Source: Acidobacteriota bacterium | Lineage (GTDB): Bacteria; Acidobacteriota; Terriglobia; Acidiferrales; UBA7541 | DNA length: 64,000 bases | Assembly: GCA_003225315.1 (NCBI GenBank) | Contig: QHZD01000018.1 | Location: 310,001 to 374,000 of the forward strand | Direction: 5' to 3' | Shown here: in pieces, positions 60,457-64,000 of the stretch | Layout of the letters: each line of letters opens with the position of its first letter | Numbering within the stretch: position 1 is the first letter of the stretch | Notes under the pieces: generated by a model | Database searches by the model: none | What the model saw: the letters and a program-made list of their open reading frames with translations, nothing else | Told to the model about the DNA's origin: nothing | Position numbers and translations under genes: made by a program

Positions 60457-61101
60457 TCAAAGATGCCGTGTCACGGGTGTCATCATGAGCTGTAGTATGA
60501 AGAAGCAGACGTTTATGCCGGCGGAAATGCCAAACGCTTGAAGCCGGCTGATGCCTTCGACTTCTTCAAAGACCATCATCAGGACTGCAGTCCACGTGAT
60601 TGCCGCGGCGAGTGTTCCTGCAATGGGAATTAGAACGAGGCAGTTTACAAACCAACCGAGCAGCAAGGGTCGCATCACGCCCAAATAACTTCCGCTGCCA
60701 TCAAAGAACCACTTTGCAATGAGATGGCACAGGCCAAGCTGTACAAATGTGAGAAACGCCATTGCTGCCAGTCCAAAACTGAGGCCCACGATCGCTCCAA
60801 TAATCATCGCGGGCCCGCCGAAGTGAATTGCGCCAAGAATCCAGGGAAGAGCCAAGCCAGTCATGATCAACATTGCAGCCACAACCCAAAGAACGGCACC
60901 GTAATAGATCGCATTGGAATCACGCGAAGCGCGGCGGATGGCGATGTCATCCCACCGTGCAATATTGAAAGCAAGTGCCAAGTAGTACCCTGGCGAAAAA
61001 CCAGTTGGTGGAGGAGCCGATTCTTCCAGGGTCACAAGCGGAGGAATCCCCGAACAATGGTGGGACAAACCGTAATCCATGCCACACACTTCGCATTTCA
61101 T
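60457..61101 (-). CDS. Yip1-domain-like membrane protein with N-terminal Cys motif
   Basis: 214 residues. N-terminal MKCEVCGMDYGLSHHCSGIP (Cys3, Cys6, Cys16, with His) is a zinc-ribbon-like knuckle. About five hydrophobic segments follow (AIYYGAVLWVVAAMLIMTGL, AMIIGAIVGLSFGLAAMAFL, PLLLGWFVNCLVLIPIAGTL, ISAGINVCFFILQLMM), in the Yip1-domain pattern. It is convergent with pspA. The function of bacterial Yip1-like proteins is mostly unknown. Confidence 0.7.
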   Translation of the reverse strand: MKCEVCGMDYGLSHHCSGIPPLVTLEESAPPPTGFSPGYYLALAFNIARWDDIAIRRASRDSNAIYYGAVLWVVAAMLIMTGLALPWILGAIHFGGPAMIIGAIVGLSFGLAAMAFLTFVQLGLCHLIAKWFFDGSGSYLGVMRPLLLGWFVNCLVLIPIAGTLAAAITWTAVLMMVFEEVEGISRLQAFGISAGINVCFFILQLMMTPVTRHL

Positions 61102-61178
61102 GGCGGAACCTCAGAAAATAAATGCCGAGGGACTTTATCACAGCCGCAAAGTAGTGGACCAAGATGTGGGATAGATTC

Positions 61179-62591
61179 TTACGGGGCTTGCACGGATTGA
61201 ATCCCTTTGCGCTTCAAGGGCTTCCACTCGTGGTCGCCGCGGAAATACTGCCAGAGTCCCTGCAGCCTCCAGATCATGTGCATTTGCCGGTAAGGAAAAT
61301 GTTCGAGGAAGCAGTAGCTGACGAGCCGCACGACATCTTGCCAATCGTTATACCGCTTGTAGGTGATTTCTTCCTGCAAGACCGAGCCGATGGAAATCAC
61401 GGTGGCAAACGCATACCCGAAGATGAGGAACTGCAGAAAGAATTCGCGGCTCAAAACACCGAGCGAAACCGCAAGAATGATGGTGGCGATCCCGGCGAGC
61501 TCGAACACCGGAGCGAACAGCTCAAAGATCCACAAGTAGGGCAGGGCAAAACAGCCGATCTTGCCGAAACGCGGCCGGAAGAGCATGTCGCGATTGGGCC
61601 ACAGCACGTCCAATAAACCCTTTTGCCAACGCTGCCGCTGCCTTCCCAGCGACTTCAGGTCGGAAGGAACTTCCGTCCAGCACATGGGATCGGGTACGAA
61701 GCGGATCTGATAGTCGATCCGTTTTTCAAGTAAATGCCGGTGCATGCGTGCCACCAGGTCAAAGTCTTCCCCGATGGAGCTGGCGCGGTACCCGCCGACG
61801 GCGCGCACCAAATCGGTTCGAAACAGGCCAAACGCCCCGGAAATGATCGTCAGCATGTTTCCTTGCGCCCAGGCCTCCCTGCCAATCAGAAACGCGCGCA
61901 GATACTCGATGACCTGGATCACCTCGATACTCTTACGCGGCAAACGCACGCGCCGCAGCGTACCGCCTTGTATTTCCGAGCCGTTCAACACGCGGATGAT
62001 CCCTCCCACGGCCACAACGCGTTTCGGGTCCTCCAGAATAGGGACCATGATGCGCAGCAGCGCGTCACGTTCAAGGACCGAGTCCGCGTCCACCACGCAA
62101 ACGTACGGGGAGTTTGCAGCGTTCAAGCCGGCGTTCACTGCATCTGCTTTACTGCCTGCGGCTTCTTTGTCGACAACCAGCAGTCTCGCGTCGGCATCAC
62201 TCCGGTACAATCCACGCACCAGCGCGCTCTTGACTTCCGGAATGTACACTGCGCGGACCAGCCGCAAGCGAAACTCGTCGCGCATTTCCTCAAGTGTGCG
62301 ATCTTCAGATCCATCGTTGACAACAATGACCTCGAGTTCCGGGTAATCCAGCTCCAGGAGATTGCGTACTGCCACGCGGATGGAGCCTTCTTCGTTATGT
62401 GCCGGTGCTATGATCGCGATGGGCGGCGCCATGGGAGACTCATTGATCCAGCTCAGGCGATGGCTCTCCAAACTGCGCTGATGCGCCGCGCTGGTCTTCA
62501 AGGCAATCATCAGCATAAGCAAATAAGCGAAATTGCTGGCCAGGTAATACCAGAAAAGCGTGTGATTCGCGATGTCCAGAAATCGAATCAT
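61179..62591 (-). CDS. Family 2 glycosyltransferase, BcsA/PgaC-like membrane enzyme
   Basis: 470 residues. An N-terminal membrane segment (LFWYYLASNFAYLLMLMIAL) precedes a GT-A domain: IAIIAPAHNEEGSIRVAVRN, VIVVNDGSEDRT, then VCVVDADSVLERDAL (DxD) and GYRASSIGEDFDLVARMHRH (the catalytic ED). RQRQRWQKGLLD is the Q-x-x-R-W motif of processive synthases. C-terminal helices (VFELAGIATIILAVSLGVL, FLIFGYAFATVISIGSVL) would form the export channel. It probably polymerises and exports a polysaccharide. Its ATG overlaps the upstream HEAT-protein stop by four bases. Confidence 0.92.
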   Translation of the reverse strand: MIRFLDIANHTLFWYYLASNFAYLLMLMIALKTSAAHQRSLESHRLSWINESPMAPPIAIIAPAHNEEGSIRVAVRNLLELDYPELEVIVVNDGSEDRTLEEMRDEFRLRLVRAVYIPEVKSALVRGLYRSDADARLLVVDKEAAGSKADAVNAGLNAANSPYVCVVDADSVLERDALLRIMVPILEDPKRVVAVGGIIRVLNGSEIQGGTLRRVRLPRKSIEVIQVIEYLRAFLIGREAWAQGNMLTIISGAFGLFRTDLVRAVGGYRASSIGEDFDLVARMHRHLLEKRIDYQIRFVPDPMCWTEVPSDLKSLGRQRQRWQKGLLDVLWPNRDMLFRPRFGKIGCFALPYLWIFELFAPVFELAGIATIILAVSLGVLSREFFLQFLIFGYAFATVISIGSVLQEEITYKRYNDWQDVVRLVSYCFLEHFPYRQMHMIWRLQGLWQYFRGDHEWKPLKRKGIQSVQAP

Positions 62592-63805
62592 GGCAACAAT
62601 GCTGCTTTATCCGGCGAGCTTTCGCTGACCGCAGGCTCTCCGGCTGGAAGAGTTCCCGTGCGCAGCACTTTCTGCAGACGGTCCCGTACTTCTTCCCTGA
62701 GTTCCGTGCTGCTCTGAAGTTCCTGCTCCAACTTTGCCCGCAAATTTGCATTTTCGAGCGCAGTCAAGTAGGCGTGTAATCCGTAGCGATCGCCTGTCTC
62801 CACAACCTGTTCGAAGATCGGAGCCATGCGAGTGTCGAGTTCCACAAGGGCTTCTGCAGCCCGCAATCGCACCAGGCGGTTGGAATCCATCAGTCCGCGC
62901 AATAAAGAGGGAATCGCCCGCGGATCGGAGAGTTTTCCCAGGCTCACAATCGCGCGCAGGCGAACAAACCAAATCGGGTCCCGAGCCAGCTCATTGAGAA
63001 GGTCAAACGCCAGCCCAGACTCGGTGTGAGACATGGCGCGGGCGGCAGCTGCTCGCAATTCGTCAAGGTCGTCGCCGACAAATTGAAGCAGATCCAGGCC
63101 TAGGGACGGAGTTGCGACTTCCCCGAGAACCCGGCCGAGCACTTCCCGCAAGGGACCCTCGGCATGTTGTACATACGGAAGAAGCAACTGCGGGCGTTCC
63201 ACACAACACTGGATCAACGCGCTCTGTAGGGGGAGCGCGGGCACACACAATCCTTTTTCGCCAACCCATGCGAGAATCTCTTCTCCCGCCTCCGGGCAGG
63301 CCGTACGTCCCAAACCTCGCAGTGCCGCCAGCCTTACTTCCAGATCGCGGTCACGCAAGGCTTCCGCCAAAGCGGGAATTCCTTCCGGCGCGCGCGTTCG
63401 CCCCAGGGCCACAAGCGACCGCATGCGCCTCCAGCCTGTTTGCCGCCGCGCTTCAAAAATGCGCTTCTCGATCAAACCGCTTTGCCGCAGGAATTTCAGC
63501 AGCCGAGCCGATTCTCCCGCCCCGGATGCTTCAAAGGCATCCAGCGCCATGGTCTCGACAATGCGCCGGTCGAACGGCTTCTTACGCCAGGATTCGTAAG
63601 GGATCTTGCCGGAAACCAAAGCGTCCCATTGCTGCCGCAGTTCGAAGACGCGCGCGTCGCGCCTCGCGAAATACCGTTTGCGGTATGTTCTTCGAAGCAG
63701 AATAAACGCCAGCAGCAATGCATCCGCGACGATTGCCGCGACGATAGCCTTCAGCACAAACGCCGACGGTCCCAGCTTCCAGAGCCGTTCAAAAATGGAT
63801 TCCAT
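62588..63805 (-). CDS. Membrane-anchored HEAT-repeat protein
   Basis: 405 residues. One N-terminal membrane helix (AFVLKAIVAAIVADALLLAF) and a basic segment (RRTYRKRYFARRDARVFELR) are followed by HEAT repeats from ~110 (for example VRLAALRGLGRTACPEAGEE and VRLRAIVSLGKLSDPRAIPS). The helical solenoid is a scaffold. It is coupled to the glycosyltransferase downstream (ATGA) and overlaps the stop of the outer-membrane protein upstream, so all three are one secretion unit. Confidence 0.85.
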   Translation of the reverse strand: MESIFERLWKLGPSAFVLKAIVAAIVADALLLAFILLRRTYRKRYFARRDARVFELRQQWDALVSGKIPYESWRKKPFDRRIVETMALDAFEASGAGESARLLKFLRQSGLIEKRIFEARRQTGWRRMRSLVALGRTRAPEGIPALAEALRDRDLEVRLAALRGLGRTACPEAGEEILAWVGEKGLCVPALPLQSALIQCCVERPQLLLPYVQHAEGPLREVLGRVLGEVATPSLGLDLLQFVGDDLDELRAAAARAMSHTESGLAFDLLNELARDPIWFVRLRAIVSLGKLSDPRAIPSLLRGLMDSNRLVRLRAAEALVELDTRMAPIFEQVVETGDRYGLHAYLTALENANLRAKLEQELQSSTELREEVRDRLQKVLRTGTLPAGEPAVSESSPDKAALLP

Positions 63806-64000
63806 AGCTCAATCCGAAATTCGTGTCCGTTCTGTCTTGGTTGCGCTTCTGGTATGAGGCGAAGCCCGTCACGTCCTGACGGGCGCTAATCTGGAAGCGC
63901 AATCCGCCGCCGTACGTTTGCGAAGCGAATCTCCCGATCTGGTCGATTTGCGCGAAATCTTCCGTACCGGCGGCGAAAAACATATTTCCAGACAGTCGCC
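63789..64000 (-). CDS. Outer-membrane beta-barrel protein (C-terminal part, runs off the window)
   Basis: The last ~70 residues are visible; the frame is open to the right edge. The pattern SQTYGGGLRFQISARQDVTG, FASYQKRNQDRTDTNFGLSY and the C-terminal GIHF, ending in Phe, alternates hydrophobic and polar residues as in transmembrane beta strands, YaiO-like. Its stop overlaps the HEAT-repeat start by 17 bases, making it the first gene of the glycan operon. It is likely an export channel or modification partner. Confidence 0.65.
   Translation of the reverse strand, partial: RLSGNMFFAAGTEDFAQIDQIGRFASQTYGGGLRFQISARQDVTGFASYQKRNQDRTDTNFGLSYGIHF

Overview
The window looks like chromosomal DNA of an Acidobacteriota bacterium (Terriglobia-like). 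This is inferred from content: an ECF sigma/CHAT-TPR cluster, NHL and SBBP beta-propeller secreted proteins with Ig-like tails, and a flotillin/NfeD/PspA cluster. No rRNA or ribosomal marker is present to prove it.

Layout. 1-8208: a peptide ABC transporter (OppD tail, OppF, two permeases, a binding protein), an ECF sigma factor and a TPR-CHAT protease. All seven genes overlap at their start/stop codons, so they form one translationally coupled unit. 8324-11230: a zinc-finger-like anti-sigma candidate, a 42-residue ORF, a secreted subtilisin and an HD-GYP protein. 11270-11938: an unknown gene.

12102-28492 is the key region. A tRNA-Leu(UAA) gene is followed by an outward-facing tyrosine integrase. 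The last 23 bases of the tRNA gene recur perfectly at 28470-28492, which bounds a 16.3-kb integrated element. It carries a replication-initiator-like gene with six internal iteron-like repeats, a P27-type small terminase, a HK97 prohead protease and a HK97 major capsid protein. I find no portal, large terminase, tail, lysis or repressor gene. That is the profile of a capsid-encoding phage satellite or a very reduced prophage. Its right half is probable cargo: two membrane proteins, a DUF4145-like protein, a small membrane protein coupled to a UvrD-like helicase, and small DNA-binding proteins.

28493-30830: a candidate small RNA and a ~50-bp tandem repeat array split by an IS1595-family element (28920-30796) that carries a membrane-protein passenger gene. 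30930-38765: core metabolic and regulatory genes (DUF1906 protein, SDR, an ArsR-polysaccharide deacetylase fusion, HAD phosphatase, DJ-1/PfpI protein, a phosphofructokinase with pyrophosphate-type active-site residues, xylulokinase). 39161-45256: secreted beta-propeller proteins. 45372-50906: FUSC transporter, aldo/keto reductase, methyltransferase and site-2 protease.

51166-60440: a membrane-organisation and stress cluster made of an SPFH protein, an NtrY/NtrX-like two-component pair, a small XRE regulator with a readable promoter and palindrome, NfeD, flotillin, a 40-residue membrane peptide and PspA. 60457-64000: a Yip1-like protein, then a coupled operon of an outer-membrane barrel (partial), a HEAT-repeat protein and a family 2 glycosyltransferase, probably for an exopolysaccharide.
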